The notes: generated by a model not told the origin, from the sequence alone. 64,000 bases of DNA from Leucobacter sp. wl10 (GCF_003569785.1 NZ_KZ983987.1:186001-250000); one strand, 5' to 3'; counted from the first letter of the stretch, positions 35,153-45,901 are shown. Program-made: numbers and translations.

Positions 35153-35779
35153 ATGTTCTGGCGCAAGCGGAGGAAAACGGAGGATCGCGTGGCGGCTGAC
35201 AGCTGGCTCGTCGTCGGCCTGGGCAACCCCGGGGCGCAGTACGAGGCGACACGGCACAACGTGGGGCAGATGGCGCTCGACGTGCTCGCCGACCGCATGG
35301 GCGCGCGGTTCTCGTCGCACAGGACGGGGGCGCGGATCGCCGACGGACGCGTGCGCCCGGGCGGGCCGAGGCTGATCCTCGCGAAGTCCAACGGCTACAT
35401 GAACGCCTCGGGCGGCCCCGTCTCGGCCCTCGCCAGGTACTTCGACGTGCCGCCCGCCCGCGTCGTCGTGATCCACGACGAGCTCGACCTGCCGTTCGAC
35501 ACCCTCAGGCTGAAGCAGGGCGGCGGCCACGGCGGTCACAACGGTCTGCGCGACATCGCGAAGGCGCTCGGCACGCCCGACTTCCTGCGAGTGCGGGTGG
35601 GCATCGGTCGCCCGCCCGGGCAGCAGGACGCGGCGGACTACGTGCTGCGGCCCTTCGGGTCGGGGGAGCGGGGCGCGCTGCCGGTGCTGCTCGAGGACGC
35701 CGCCGACGCGGCGGAGTCGCTCGTCGACGAGGGGCTGCTCGCGGCGCAGCAGCGTTTTCACGGGCGGGCCGCCAGGTGA
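35153..35779 (+). CDS. pth: Peptidyl-tRNA hydrolase
   Basis: This 208-aa enzyme frees tRNA from dropped peptidyl-tRNA. Conserved active-site positions are visible: Asn in GLGNPGAQYE, His in TRHNVGQMALD, Asp in VIHDELDLP and Asn in GGHGGHNGLRD. The first about 12 residues (WRKRRKTED) are a short basic extension. A GTG start for VAADSWLVVG is a possible alternative. The stop overlaps the mfd GTG, so pth and mfd form an operon. Confidence 0.95.
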   Translation: MFWRKRRKTEDRVAADSWLVVGLGNPGAQYEATRHNVGQMALDVLADRMGARFSSHRTGARIADGRVRPGGPRLILAKSNGYMNASGGPVSALARYFDVPPARVVVIHDELDLPFDTLRLKQGGGHGGHNGLRDIAKALGTPDFLRVRVGIGRPPGQQDAADYVLRPFGSGERGALPVLLEDAADAAESLVDEGLLAAQQRFHGRAAR

Positions 35780-38700
35780 CGCTGCGCGGGATCGATCGTC
35801 TGCTCGAGGCCTCGCCGTCGTTCGCGGGGGCGCTCGATGCGAGCGGATCCGACGCCGAGTTCTCGGTGGCCGAGGGCCTGCGAGCGCCGCTCATCGCGGG
35901 GCTGCTGCGTCGTCGCCGCGAGGCGGGGGATCGGGGCGCCCTGCTGGTGATCGCGGCGACGAGCCGCGAGGCCGACGCGCTGCGCTCGGCGCTCGCCTCG
36001 CTCGTGCCGGAGGCCGTGACGGCCGAGTTCCCCGCCTGGGAGACGCTGCCCCACGAACGGCTGAGCCCGAGCGCCGAGACCGTCGGGCGCCGCGCCGAGG
36101 CCCTGCGGCTGCTGCGCGAGCACTCCGGATCTGCGCCGCTCATCCTCGTGGCCTCGGTGCGCGCCGCCCTGCAACCGGTGTCGCCGCACGCGGCGCGCGC
36201 CGAGCCGCTCGTGCTGGTCGCGGGCGAGGAGGCGGAGGCGCGCGGCGAGCTCGGGCTCGAGGCCGTCGCGCGCGAGCTGGTGCTGCGGGCCTACACCCGC
36301 GTGGACATGGTGACGCGCCGCGGGGAGTTCGCCGTTCGCGGCGGGATCCTCGACGTGTTCCCGCCCACGGCGGAGCAGGCGCTCCGGGTCGACTTCTTCG
36401 GCGACGAGGTCGACCAGATCCGGCGCTTCGCGGTCTCCGATCAGCGCAGCGCGGGCGATCCGCTGCCCGAGCTGGAGCTGTGGCCGGCGCGGGAGCTGCT
36501 GCTCACGGACGAGGTGCGCGCTCGGGCGGGCGAGCTGCTGCGGGACTCTTCTGCGCTGGCCGGGGCTGTGGCCCCGGCGCAGAAAACGGAGGAACGCTCC
36601 GCGTTCTCATCACAGTTCTCTGCGCTGCTCGAGAAGATGAGCCAGGGCATCCCGGTCGAGGGCATGGAGAGCCTGCTGCCGCAGCTGGTGCCCGGACTCC
36701 GGCCACTGACCGCGCTGCTGCCCGACGGCGGCGCCGTGCTGGTCGCCTCTCCCGAGCGCGTGGCGGGGCGCGCCGTGAGCCTGGCCGAGACCAACCGCGA
36801 GTTTCTCGAAGCGGCCTGGAGCGCGGCCACCGCGGGCGCCGACGCGCCGGTGCCGACCGACGACAGCGGCATGCTGTCGATCGCCGAACTGCGGGCGACC
36901 TCGCGCGGACGCCCGTGGTGGACGGTGTCGACCTTCGTCGCGGGGGAGGACGAGGCGCCGTCGGTCGACCCGCTCGCCATCGACGTGGCGGGAGCCCGCT
37001 TCCCGCGCCCGGCGAGCGGTGCCGACGCGACGGGCTCCGCGATCCGCCTCTTCTCCGATCGTTTGCGCGAGGGCTGGCGCGTGATCGTCACGGCGCAGGG
37101 AGCGGGGCTCGTGGAGCGCGCGCGCGACGTGCTCGCCGAGGCCGGCGCCGCCGCCCGCATGGTCGACGAGCTGCCCGAGCGGCTCGAGAGAGGCGTCGTC
37201 TACCTCGTCGTCGGCACCGCGTGGTCGGGCTTCGAGAGCGCCGAGGCGGAGCTGCTGCTGGCCACCGAGGCCGAGTTCTTCGGCCGTTCGGTGGGGTCGC
37301 AGGCCGCGAGCGGCCAGAAGCTCGCGAAGCGGCGCGGCAGGAACGTGGTGGATCCGCTGCAGCTCGTGGCCGGCGACTACGTGGTGCACGAGACGCACGG
37401 CATCGGGCGGTTCGTCGAGCTCACGCAGCGCATGGTGCCGACCGGGCCTTCGGCGGGCACGGGAGCCGGGAAGGGCAAGGCGCTGCGCGAGTACCTGGTG
37501 CTCGAGTACGCCTCGACGAAGCGCGGCATGCCCCGGGACAAGCTCTACGTGCCCACCGACCAGCTCGACCAGCTGTCGCGCTACGTCGGCGGTGAGGCCC
37601 CCGCGCTCTCGAAGATGGGCGGCAGCGACTGGGCCAACGCGAAGAAGAAGGCCCGCAAGGCCGTGCGCGACATCGCGGTCGAGCTGGTCAAGCTCTACTC
37701 GGCCCGCGTCGCATCGAAGGGGCACGCCTTCTCGCCCGACACCCCGTGGCAGCACGAGCTCGAAGAGGCCTTCCCCTACGCCGAGACCCTCGACCAGCTC
37801 ACCACCATCGACGAGGTGAAGCGGGACATGGAGCGGCCGATCCCCATGGACCGCCTCATCGCGGGCGACGTGGGCTTCGGCAAGACCGAGGTGGCCGTGC
37901 GCGCCGCGTTCAAGGCGGTGCAGGACGGCAAGCAGGTCGCCATGCTGGTGCCGACGACGCTGCTCGTGAACCAGCACCTCGAGACGTTCCAGGACCGCTT
38001 CGCGGGCTTCCCGGTGCGCCTCCGTGCGCTCAGCCGCTTCCAGAGCGACCGGGAGGCGCGGGACACGACCGAGGGTCTCGCCGCGGGCACGGTCGACGTG
38101 GTCATCGGCACCCACAGGCTGCTCTCCGAGAGCATCGTCTACAAGGATCTGGGCCTCCTCATCATCGACGAGGAGCAGCGCTTCGGCGTCGAGCACAAGG
38201 ACGCGCTGAAGAAGCTCAAGACGGGCGTCGACATCCTCGCGATGAGCGCGACGCCGATCCCTCGCACCCTCGAGATGGCGGTGACCGGCATCCGCGAGAT
38301 GTCGACGCTCGCCACACCGCCCGAGGACCGGCACCCGATCCTCACCTTCGTCGGGCCGCGCAGCGACAAGCAGATCACGGCCGCGATCCGCCGCGAGATG
38401 CTGCGCGAGGGGCAGGTGTTCTTCGTGCACAACCGCGTGCAGTCGATCGGTCGCGTCGCGGCGCGCATCTCCGAGCTCGTGCCCGAGGCGCGAGTGGCGG
38501 TCGCGCACGGCCGGCTGGGGGAGCACCAGCTGGAGCAGGTGGTCCAGGACTTCTGGGAGCGCAGGTTCGACGTGCTCGTGTCGACCACCATCATCGAGAC
38601 CGGGCTCGACATCTCCAACGCCAACACGATCATCATCGACTCGGCCGACAAGTACGGGCTCAGTCAGCTGCACCAGCTGCGCGGTCGCGTGGGGCGCAGC

Positions 38701-39474
38701 CGCGAGCGCGCCTACGCCTACTTCCTCTACGACCCGGACAGGCCGCTCACCGAGCACGCGCACGAGCGGCTCGAGACGCTCGCGACCAACAACGAGCTCG
38801 GCTCGGGCATGCAGGTGGCGCTCAAGGACCTCGAGTTGCGCGGGGCGGGCAACCTGCTGGGCGGCGAGCAGTCGGGGCACATCGCCGGCGTCGGCTTCGA
38901 TCTGTACCTGCGCATGATCGGCGAGGCCGTCAGCACCTTCAAGGGAGAGGAGTCGACGGGCCCCGTCGAGCTGGTGCTCGAGCTGCCGGTCGACGCGCAC
39001 ATCCCCGAGGAGTACGTGGAGAGCGAGCGGCTGCGCCTCGAGGCGTACCAGAAGTTCTCGGCCGCCTCGCACCCGCAGGCGCCTGAGGACCACGTCGAGC
39101 TCGTGCTCGAGGAGCTCGCCGACCGCTACGGTGAGCCGCCGGCCGAGGTGCAGCGACTCGCCGCCGTCTCGGCCCTGCGACGCCGCGCCGCGAAGCTCGG
39201 CCTCTCGAAGGTCGTCGCCGCGGGCCCGGCGCTGCGCGTCGAGCCGGTCAAGCTGCTCGACTCGCGTCGCATGCGCATGAACCGCATGTACCCCGGCGCG
39301 CGCTACACCGAGGCGACGCGGACGCTGCAGATCCCGCTGCCGGGCGGCACCGCGTCGTCGCGCAGTCCGCTTGCGGGCGTGGGGCAGCGCCGGACCGGCG
39401 ATGAGGGCGACATCGTCGCCTGGACGGGCCGGGCGCTCGCGACGCTGCTCGAGGAGGATCCGCCGGCGGCGTGA
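35776..39474 (+). CDS. mfd: Transcription-repair coupling factor
   Basis: This 1232-aa DNA translocase removes stalled RNA polymerase and recruits the UvrAB repair proteins. The order is the UvrB-like D1-D3 region (about 1-380), the RNA-polymerase-binding domain (about 530-610; DYVVHETHGIGRF), the helicase core (about 650-1020) with Walker A GDVGFGKTEVAVRA and box II IIDEEQRFG, and the C-terminal TRCF domain. The GTG start overlaps the pth stop. The low-conservation segment near residue 260 is encoded by a GC palindrome (36549-36584). Confidence 0.97.
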   Translation: MTLRGIDRLLEASPSFAGALDASGSDAEFSVAEGLRAPLIAGLLRRRREAGDRGALLVIAATSREADALRSALASLVPEAVTAEFPAWETLPHERLSPSAETVGRRAEALRLLREHSGSAPLILVASVRAALQPVSPHAARAEPLVLVAGEEAEARGELGLEAVARELVLRAYTRVDMVTRRGEFAVRGGILDVFPPTAEQALRVDFFGDEVDQIRRFAVSDQRSAGDPLPELELWPARELLLTDEVRARAGELLRDSSALAGAVAPAQKTEERSAFSSQFSALLEKMSQGIPVEGMESLLPQLVPGLRPLTALLPDGGAVLVASPERVAGRAVSLAETNREFLEAAWSAATAGADAPVPTDDSGMLSIAELRATSRGRPWWTVSTFVAGEDEAPSVDPLAIDVAGARFPRPASGADATGSAIRLFSDRLREGWRVIVTAQGAGLVERARDVLAEAGAAARMVDELPERLERGVVYLVVGTAWSGFESAEAELLLATEAEFFGRSVGSQAASGQKLAKRRGRNVVDPLQLVAGDYVVHETHGIGRFVELTQRMVPTGPSAGTGAGKGKALREYLVLEYASTKRGMPRDKLYVPTDQLDQLSRYVGGEAPALSKMGGSDWANAKKKARKAVRDIAVELVKLYSARVASKGHAFSPDTPWQHELEEAFPYAETLDQLTTIDEVKRDMERPIPMDRLIAGDVGFGKTEVAVRAAFKAVQDGKQVAMLVPTTLLVNQHLETFQDRFAGFPVRLRALSRFQSDREARDTTEGLAAGTVDVVIGTHRLLSESIVYKDLGLLIIDEEQRFGVEHKDALKKLKTGVDILAMSATPIPRTLEMAVTGIREMSTLATPPEDRHPILTFVGPRSDKQITAAIRREMLREGQVFFVHNRVQSIGRVAARISELVPEARVAVAHGRLGEHQLEQVVQDFWERRFDVLVSTTIIETGLDISNANTIIIDSADKYGLSQLHQLRGRVGRSRERAYAYFLYDPDRPLTEHAHERLETLATNNELGSGMQVALKDLELRGAGNLLGGEQSGHIAGVGFDLYLRMIGEAVSTFKGEESTGPVELVLELPVDAHIPEEYVESERLRLEAYQKFSAASHPQAPEDHVELVLEELADRYGEPPAEVQRLAAVSALRRRAAKLGLSKVVAAGPALRVEPVKLLDSRRMRMNRMYPGARYTEATRTLQIPLPGGTASSRSPLAGVGQRRTGDEGDIVAWTGRALATLLEEDPPAA

Positions 39475-39501
39475 CGCGGCTCCCGTGCGCACTCGCTGAT
39501 C

Positions 39502-39564
39502 GCGCAAGGGGACGAGGATCGGGGCCTGAAGCTCGGCCAGACCTCGATCCGCGTCCCCTTGCGC
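39502..39564. terminator. Long hairpin between convergent mfd and lipoprotein gene
   Basis: The 23-nt arms 39502-39524 and 39542-39564 match at 21 of 23 positions around a 17-nt loop. This is a likely bidirectional terminator. Confidence 0.6.
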
Positions 39565-39576
39565 TGGGAAGGGCGC

Positions 39577-40059
39577 TCAGCCCGCGTTGCAGGTCTTCTG
39601 CAGGTTCTGACCGGCCTTCGTCAGCGAATCGGCCTGACCCTGCACCTTCGTGCTGAGCTCCTGCGCCTGCGTCTGCATCTCGTCGAGCTTGGCCATCGCC
39701 TCGGGGTCGGTCGGATCGATGCTGCTCATGTCGGGCATCTTGAAGTCCTTCATGGTGGCGCTGAGCGCCGAGAACTCGTCGCTGACCTTCTTCAGCGCGG
39801 TCGAGACCTCCTCGTTGGTGACCTTCCCCTGGGCCTCCTTGAGTGCCGCGTTGATCGGGTCGAACATGGTGGACATGTCGCCCTTGCCGGACATCGCGTC
39901 GCTCATGAGGCCCTGCATTTTGCTGGTCGCATCATTGACTGTCGAGTTCGCGACCTTGCACGCCTCGGCGACGCTCTGCCCGCCCGAGCATGATGCGAGG
40001 CCGAACACGAGCCCGGCTGCGGCTAGGATCGCTCCGGTGCGGCGAACGGTCGAGTTCAT
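39577..40059 (-). CDS. Small lipoprotein with helical mature domain
   Basis: This 160-aa exported protein has a lipobox (GLASC) after a hydrophobic signal. The mature part is rich in Met, Lys, Asp and helix-formers and ends with LTKAGQNLQKTCNAG. The late Cys, together with a Cys near residue 34, could form a disulfide. It resembles the next lipoprotein (40227) in layout and in the C-terminal LxKxGQxLQxxC motif, so the two are probably paralogues. The ATG follows GGAAGG. Function is unknown; binding at the cell surface is only a guess. Confidence 0.75.
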   Translation of the reverse strand: MNSTVRRTGAILAAAGLVFGLASCSGGQSVAEACKVANSTVNDATSKMQGLMSDAMSGKGDMSTMFDPINAALKEAQGKVTNEEVSTALKKVSDEFSALSATMKDFKMPDMSSIDPTDPEAMAKLDEMQTQAQELSTKVQGQADSLTKAGQNLQKTCNAG

Positions 40060-40226
40060 AAGTTGATTCCTTCCCCCTGTGTGATGGGCGCCCGACCGGG
40101 CGCCCCGGGAAGTCTATCGAGCCGTGGCGCGAGATTCGAAACCGCGACCGCGGGCCGCAGAGCCGGAGTCGTTGCGGATCGGCCCTGCGGCGGGCGATCA
40201 CGGCACGGGCGGCCCGGCCGCGCCCC

Positions 40227-40775
40227 TCACTGGGCCGCGCAGGCCTGCTGCAGTTTCTGCCCGCTCTTCTGCAGGGCGGGCAGGCGCTCGGTGAACAGGG
40301 CCGACAGCTGGGTGCCGTACTCCTGCAGGCCCCCCAGCTGCGAGAGCGACCCGAGGTTGCCGAGGTCGATGCCGCTGAGGTCCGGCGCCTTGAGCGCCTG
40401 GATGTCCGCCGCCAGCTGATCCCACTCGGCCCGGGCCCCGTCGATCGCCTTGAGCACAGCGGGGTCGGTCGTGTTCCTGGCTGCCTCGTCGAGCGACTGC
40501 AGCACGGGGTCCACGATCCCGGCCGCGTCGAGCGACTGCCCGGACAGCGCGCGCTCGATGAGCTGCGGCACCCCAGCCTGCGCGTCGGCGATGACCTGGT
40601 TGATCGCCTCGGTGGCCACCTGGCAGCCGCCGCCCGCCCCGGGGGTGCTGCTGCTGCCGCTGCTCGGCGGTTGCTGCCCGGGAATCGTCAGGCCCGCACA
40701 GGAGGCGAGCGGCAGCGCCAGCAGCGAGACGAACACGGTTGCGGCGAGTCGAGCGCGGCGTGTTGCGATGGGCAT
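40227..40775 (-). CDS. Small lipoprotein, paralogue of the neighbouring one
   Basis: This 182-aa protein has a signal sequence with lipobox PLASC, a Gly/Ser/Pro-rich linker after the anchor, and an alpha-helical mature domain ending LQKSGQKLQQACAAQ. That end matches the neighbouring lipoprotein. A Cys near position 51 (GGGCQVATEAIN) and the C-terminal Cys are conserved between the two. It lies upstream of its paralogue on the minus strand with 167 bp between them. No known domain was recognised. Confidence 0.75.
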   Translation of the reverse strand: MPIATRRARLAATVFVSLLALPLASCAGLTIPGQQPPSSGSSSTPGAGGGCQVATEAINQVIADAQAGVPQLIERALSGQSLDAAGIVDPVLQSLDEAARNTTDPAVLKAIDGARAEWDQLAADIQALKAPDLSGIDLGNLGSLSQLGGLQEYGTQLSALFTERLPALQKSGQKLQQACAAQ

Positions 40776-40862
40776 GAGGCGTCCCCTCCCGTTGACGGTG
40801 GTGCGGTCAGTTTACGGTCCCCGCCCGGGACGGCTCTGAGAGGATCTCGGAACTGTCGGCGT

Positions 40863-40868
40863 TAGGCT
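40863..40868 (+). promoter_or_regulatory. -10 box of leaderless mazG
   Basis: TAGGCT lies 7 nt before ATG 40876. Confidence 0.45.
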
Positions 40869-40875
40869 GGGAAGT

Positions 40876-41622
40876 ATGGAGAGCGTGCGCGACGAGGCCG
40901 AGAATCCCGTCCTGGAAGGGGCGCCGTCGGCCGCCGCGACGGGGGGCGCGGCCCTGGCACGGGTCGCCGAGACGGTGCGCACCATGGTGCGGCCCGGCGG
41001 CTGCGCCTGGCACGCAGCGCAGACCCACGAGTCGCTCACGCGCTACCTGGTCGAGGAGACGGCGGAGCTGATCGACGCGATCGAACGGGAGCTGCCCGCC
41101 GAGGAGGTCCGCTCCGAGCTCGGCGACGTGCTGTACCAGGTGCTCTTCCACGCGGCCCTCGCCGAGCGGGACGGCGAGGCGTACGATCTCGCCGCGGTCG
41201 CCGACGCCCTGAACGAGAAGCTCGTCGCGCGCCACCCGCACGTCTTCGGCGATCGAGGATACATGTCCGTCGAGGAGCTGAACGTCGAATGGGAGCGTCT
41301 CAAAGAGGACGCGGCGGGGGAGGATCGGGGCTCGCGCAGCCCCCTCGACGGCATCCCCGCGGGCATGCCGTCGCTCGCCCGCGCGGCGAAGGTGGTGGAC
41401 CGGCTGCGGCGCGCCGGACTCATCGAACCCGCCGTGACCGAGCGGTCGCCGGAGGATCCGCTCGCCGCGATCACCGGCCCGGACGAGCAGCGCCTGGCGG
41501 AGTTCGGGATCGGCGACGCCATGCTCGCGCTCGTGCTGCGGGCGGGCGCCGCGGGCGTGGATCCGGATCGCGCGCTGCGGCTCGCGGTCGACCGCCTCGC
41601 GGCGCGGGCCATGCACGACTGA
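40876..41622 (+). CDS. mazG: Nucleoside triphosphate pyrophosphohydrolase, MazG family
   Basis: This 248-aa enzyme hydrolyses (d)NTPs to monophosphates and pyrophosphate, a house-cleaning role. The metal-binding EExxE is in VEETAELIDAIE (near residue 57) and ExxD in SELGDVLYQVLFHA (near 79). HPHVFGD follows at about 116 and a second helical module to the end. It has one complete MazG module plus a degenerate C-terminal one, which is common in Actinobacteria. The predicted transcript is leaderless. Confidence 0.9.
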   Translation: MESVRDEAENPVLEGAPSAAATGGAALARVAETVRTMVRPGGCAWHAAQTHESLTRYLVEETAELIDAIERELPAEEVRSELGDVLYQVLFHAALAERDGEAYDLAAVADALNEKLVARHPHVFGDRGYMSVEELNVEWERLKEDAAGEDRGSRSPLDGIPAGMPSLARAAKVVDRLRRAGLIEPAVTERSPEDPLAAITGPDEQRLAEFGIGDAMLALVLRAGAAGVDPDRALRLAVDRLAARAMHD

Positions 41623-41936
41623 GCATTGAACGCGGAGGGTCAGGGTTCGGGATCCGACCACAGCGCGCGCAGCACCGCGACGGGGCGGGATCCGGCACTT
41701 CACCGGTTCTCGTGTTGCAAAAGCAGCGAACATCGTGCTCCTTGCGCGGCACAAGTTCTTCGACGCGCCCGTGCCCGTCGCCCGGGAGCACCGATCTGCC
41801 CAAAAGCACCCGTTGTTCTGCAGAAGGAGGTGCTCCGAGGCGGATCGGTGCGCGTGGGTGAAGCGGAGGCGCCGCGCGTCCGACGGAAGCGGGGTCGCGA
41901 CCGGAGTACGCCGCGCGCATGGAAGAATGGGTGACC
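41623..41936. other. Intergenic region before hisS with imperfect repeats
   Basis: No gene is evident in these 314 bp. Related stretches around GTGCTCC/GGAGCACC occur at about 41730, 41788 and 41831 and can pair with one another. No T-box or known riboswitch core was recognised. The region presumably holds the hisS promoter. Confidence 0.4.
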
Positions 41937-43235
41937 ATGGCCAACCCCGTGAACCCGCCGCGCGGCATGCGCGACTTCCTCCCCGCAGACAAGGCCCGCC
42001 GCGAGCACGCGCTCGCCGTCGTCAGGGACGTCTACCGCGCGCACGGCTTCGACGAGATCGAGACCCCCGTGGTCGAGGACTACGGCCGCCTCCACGCCGG
42101 CCTCGGCGGCGACAACGAGAAGCTCAGCTTCTCCATTCTGAAGCGCGGGATCCGGCCCGAGCAGTTGCGGGAGGCCGCCGATGCCGGCGACGCCGAGCGG
42201 CTCGCCGACCTGGGGCTCCGATTCGACCTCACGGTGCCGCTCACCCGCTTCTACGCGAGCCATCGCGCCGAGCTGCCGCCCGTCTTCCGCGCTCTCCAGA
42301 TCGCGCCGGTCTGGCGCGCCGAGCGGCCCCAGAAGGGGCGCTACCGGCAGTTCGTGCAGGCCGACATCGACGTCATCGGCGAGCCGGGCCTGCTCGCGGA
42401 GATCGAGCTCGTGACCGCGACGTCGCACGCGCTCGCGGCGCTGGGGCTCGACGGCTGCGTGATCCGCGTCAACGACCGGCGCATCCTCTTCGGCCTGCTC
42501 GAGCACTGCGGCTTCCCGGCCGAGACCCACGATCGCGCGCTCATCACCGTCGACAAGCTCGACAAGATCGGCGCGGACGGCGTGGTCGAGGAGCTGCGCG
42601 AGATCGAGGGCGCGGCGGCGGAGCGGCTCGGCGCGGTGCTCGCCGCGGCGGCGCCCGCGATCGCGGGGGGCGGGATCCCGCTCACCCGCGAGGGCATCGA
42701 TGCCGTGCTGCCCGCGGGAGCGGCGGCGGACGGGATCGCGAATCTGTCGGCGCTCGGCGAAGCGCTCGTCGGCGCCCTGCCCGAGGGCGTCGCCGTGCGC
42801 TTCGACCCCACGCTCGTGCGCGGCATGGGCTACTACACCGGCACCATCTTCGAGGTGGCGCACCCGGGATCGGGCAGCTCGGTGGGCGGCGGCGGCCGCT
42901 ACGACGGGATGGTGGGCCGCTTTCTCGGGCAGGACGTGCCCGCGGTCGGCTTCTCGATCGGCTTCGAGCGTGTGGTGGACCTCATCGCGCTGCCCGAGTC
43001 GACGGGTCCGGAGGCGGTCGCGCTCGTGCACGACGCCGACGCGGCGCTCCAGGACCTGGCGGCGCTCAAGCGCGAGCTCGTGGAGCGCGGGCATCGCGTG
43101 CGCCTGGAGCGGCGGCAGAAGAACATGAAGGCGCTGCTCGCCCGCGTCGCGGACGAGGGCTTCACGAGCTTCGCCAACGTGCGCGCCGGGGTGCGCGAGG
43201 TCGACGCGCTGGAGTTGCGCCCGCTCGCCGGCTGA
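41937..43235 (+). CDS. hisS: Histidine-tRNA ligase
   Basis: This 432-aa class-II aminoacyl-tRNA synthetase charges tRNA-His. Motif 1 begins near PPRGMRDFLP, motif 2 includes APVWRAERPQKGRYRQF, and GGGGRYDGMVGRF and GFSIGFERV form the histidine-binding and motif-3 parts. A C-terminal anticodon-binding domain follows (about 335-430). ATG 41937 gives the common MANPVNPPRG start; ATG 41919 is a 6-residue longer alternative. Confidence 0.95.
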   Translation: MANPVNPPRGMRDFLPADKARREHALAVVRDVYRAHGFDEIETPVVEDYGRLHAGLGGDNEKLSFSILKRGIRPEQLREAADAGDAERLADLGLRFDLTVPLTRFYASHRAELPPVFRALQIAPVWRAERPQKGRYRQFVQADIDVIGEPGLLAEIELVTATSHALAALGLDGCVIRVNDRRILFGLLEHCGFPAETHDRALITVDKLDKIGADGVVEELREIEGAAAERLGAVLAAAAPAIAGGGIPLTREGIDAVLPAGAAADGIANLSALGEALVGALPEGVAVRFDPTLVRGMGYYTGTIFEVAHPGSGSSVGGGGRYDGMVGRFLGQDVPAVGFSIGFERVVDLIALPESTGPEAVALVHDADAALQDLAALKRELVERGHRVRLERRQKNMKALLARVADEGFTSFANVRAGVREVDALELRPLAG

Positions 43236-43384
43236 GCTCCCGGGGGGTGCTCGATCCCCGGTTCTCGGCGAATCGGGGCGCTCGCGCCTCGTCAGGGGCA
43301 TCTCGGGGCGAGCGGGCTGTGGCGGATCGGTGAGGTCACCGGGTGCACGGGCGGTTGCCCGGAGAACACCGTAAACTAGGTCGC

Positions 43385-44712
<1,328 letters not shown>

Positions 44713-44734
44713 CCGGTCCCGCACGGAGCGCGCG

Positions 44735-45286
44735 GTGAGACGCTGGGGCGAGAGGGCCTCCGACGGCCCTGCCTCCGGGGAGGCCGCGCTCGGAACGTGG
44801 GCCTCGAGTCTGCGCTTCAGCGGCTTCACCGTGCTCGTCGTGGTGCTGGTGATCGCGGGCGCGCTGATTCTGAGCCCGACCCTCTCCACCTACGTGCAGC
44901 AGCGGCGCGAGATCGCCGAGCTGCGCGAGAGCGTGCGCCAGCACCAGGAGGCCGTCAACGAGATCGATGCCGAGCGCGCGAAGTGGAAGGATCCCGTCTA
45001 CGTGCGCTCCCAGGCCCGCGACCGCCTGTTCTACGTGATGCCGGGCGAGACCCAGCTCAACGTGATCGACGACATCGTGCTGCCCGTCGAGTCCGAGCAG
45101 GAGACGAGCGCCCAGCTCTCCCGCATCGAGAGCACCTGGGCGCGCAGCCTCGCGTCCTCCTTCTTGAGTGCCGGGACCACCGACGCGACGCCGGAGGAGC
45201 TCGCGGGCGAGGCGGATCCCGGGCAGACCGCGCCGACCGACCCCGCAGCAGACCCCGCCACAGGCACCGAGGAGCCCCAGCCATGA
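44735..45286 (+). CDS. Septum formation initiator family protein (DivIC/FtsB-like)
   Basis: This 183-aa bitopic membrane protein has a cytosolic N-terminus of about 30 residues, one membrane helix (FTVLVVVLVIAGALIL), a coiled coil (about 55-95; QQRREIAELRESVRQHQEAV), the conserved WKDPVYVRSQARDRLFYVMPGE block (positions 97-118, partly quoted), and a long acidic Thr/Pro tail. It probably helps assemble the divisome with the FtsL/FtsQ equivalents. The GTG start has GGAG 6 nt upstream. Confidence 0.85.
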   Translation: MRRWGERASDGPASGEAALGTWASSLRFSGFTVLVVVLVIAGALILSPTLSTYVQQRREIAELRESVRQHQEAVNEIDAERAKWKDPVYVRSQARDRLFYVMPGETQLNVIDDIVLPVESEQETSAQLSRIESTWARSLASSFLSAGTTDATPEELAGEADPGQTAPTDPAADPATGTEEPQP

Positions 45287-45765
45287 GCCGCCCGCCGTAC
45301 ACCGAACCCACCGAGGCCGACATCGCCGCGGTGAGCGAGCAACTCGGCCGAGAGGCCCGCGGCGTGGTCGGGATCGCGGCCCGGGCCTCGGACGGCAGCC
45401 CGGCGGTCGTGGCGACCGCGCCGCGGCTGCCGGACGGATCTCCGTTCCCCACCTTCTACTACCTGTGCCACCCCGAGGCCGTCGCGGCTGCCTCGCGGCT
45501 CGAGGCGGCCGGGGTGATGAACGAGTTCAACGAACTGCTGGCCTCGGACGAGGAGGTGCGCGCCCGATACGCGCGCGCACACGGGGCGTACATCGCGGAC
45601 CGCGACAGCGTGGGCGAGGTACCCGAGCTCTCGGGGGTGAGCGCGGGCGGCATGCCGACGCGCGTCAAGTGCCTGCACGCGCTCATCGGGCACGCGCTGG
45701 CTGCCGGGCCCGGAGTGAACCCCATCGGCGATCTCGCGCTCGAGCGGTGCGACTGGGGCGGTTGA
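45283..45765 (+). CDS. DUF501 domain-containing protein
   Basis: This 160-aa cytosolic protein of the DUF501 family is a regular companion of eno and divIC in Actinobacteria. Conserved features are LGREARGVVGIAAR near the start, FPTFYYLCHP near 60, MNEFNELLASDEEVR and the CxxxHALIGHALA motif (KCLHALIGHALAAG near 133). The ATG overlaps the upstream stop (ATGA). No reaction is established for the family. Confidence 0.88.
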   Translation: MSRPPYTEPTEADIAAVSEQLGREARGVVGIAARASDGSPAVVATAPRLPDGSPFPTFYYLCHPEAVAAASRLEAAGVMNEFNELLASDEEVRARYARAHGAYIADRDSVGEVPELSGVSAGGMPTRVKCLHALIGHALAAGPGVNPIGDLALERCDWGG

Positions 45766-45811
45766 GACCGCGGGGCGAGGGCGGCGCACAGGGCTCTCGT
45801 CGTCATCGCGT

Positions 45812-45859
45812 GTTTTTCTCCGGCGTCCCCGCCGATGTGGCGGTGACGGCGGGAAAAAC
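45812..45859. repeat. Imperfect hairpin downstream of the DUF501 gene
   Basis: GTTTTTC near 45812 and GAAAAAC near 45859 close a GC stem (arms 45812-45833 and 45839-45859) with a 5-nt loop. No U-tract follows it. Confidence 0.4.
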
Positions 45860-45878
45860 GGGGTAGAGTTGTCTGCGT

Positions 45879-45901
45879 GGGCGCAAGGCGCCCGCTTTTT
45901 T
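45879..45901 (+). terminator. Intrinsic terminator (eno operon end or ndh leader)
   Basis: GGGCGC-AAG-GCGCCC followed by GC and six T is the only textbook rho-independent terminator I found. It closes the eno operon, or acts as an attenuator, because a TAGAGT box (45864-45869) lies just upstream and ndh begins 56 bp downstream. Confidence 0.75.

Noticed and set aside
36610-39507. Long minus-strand open frame opposite mfd
   Set aside because: It is an antisense shadow with no recognisable domains.
41623-41936. Possible T-box or riboswitch before hisS
   Set aside because: Repeats can pair, but no T-box core or specifier loop was found.
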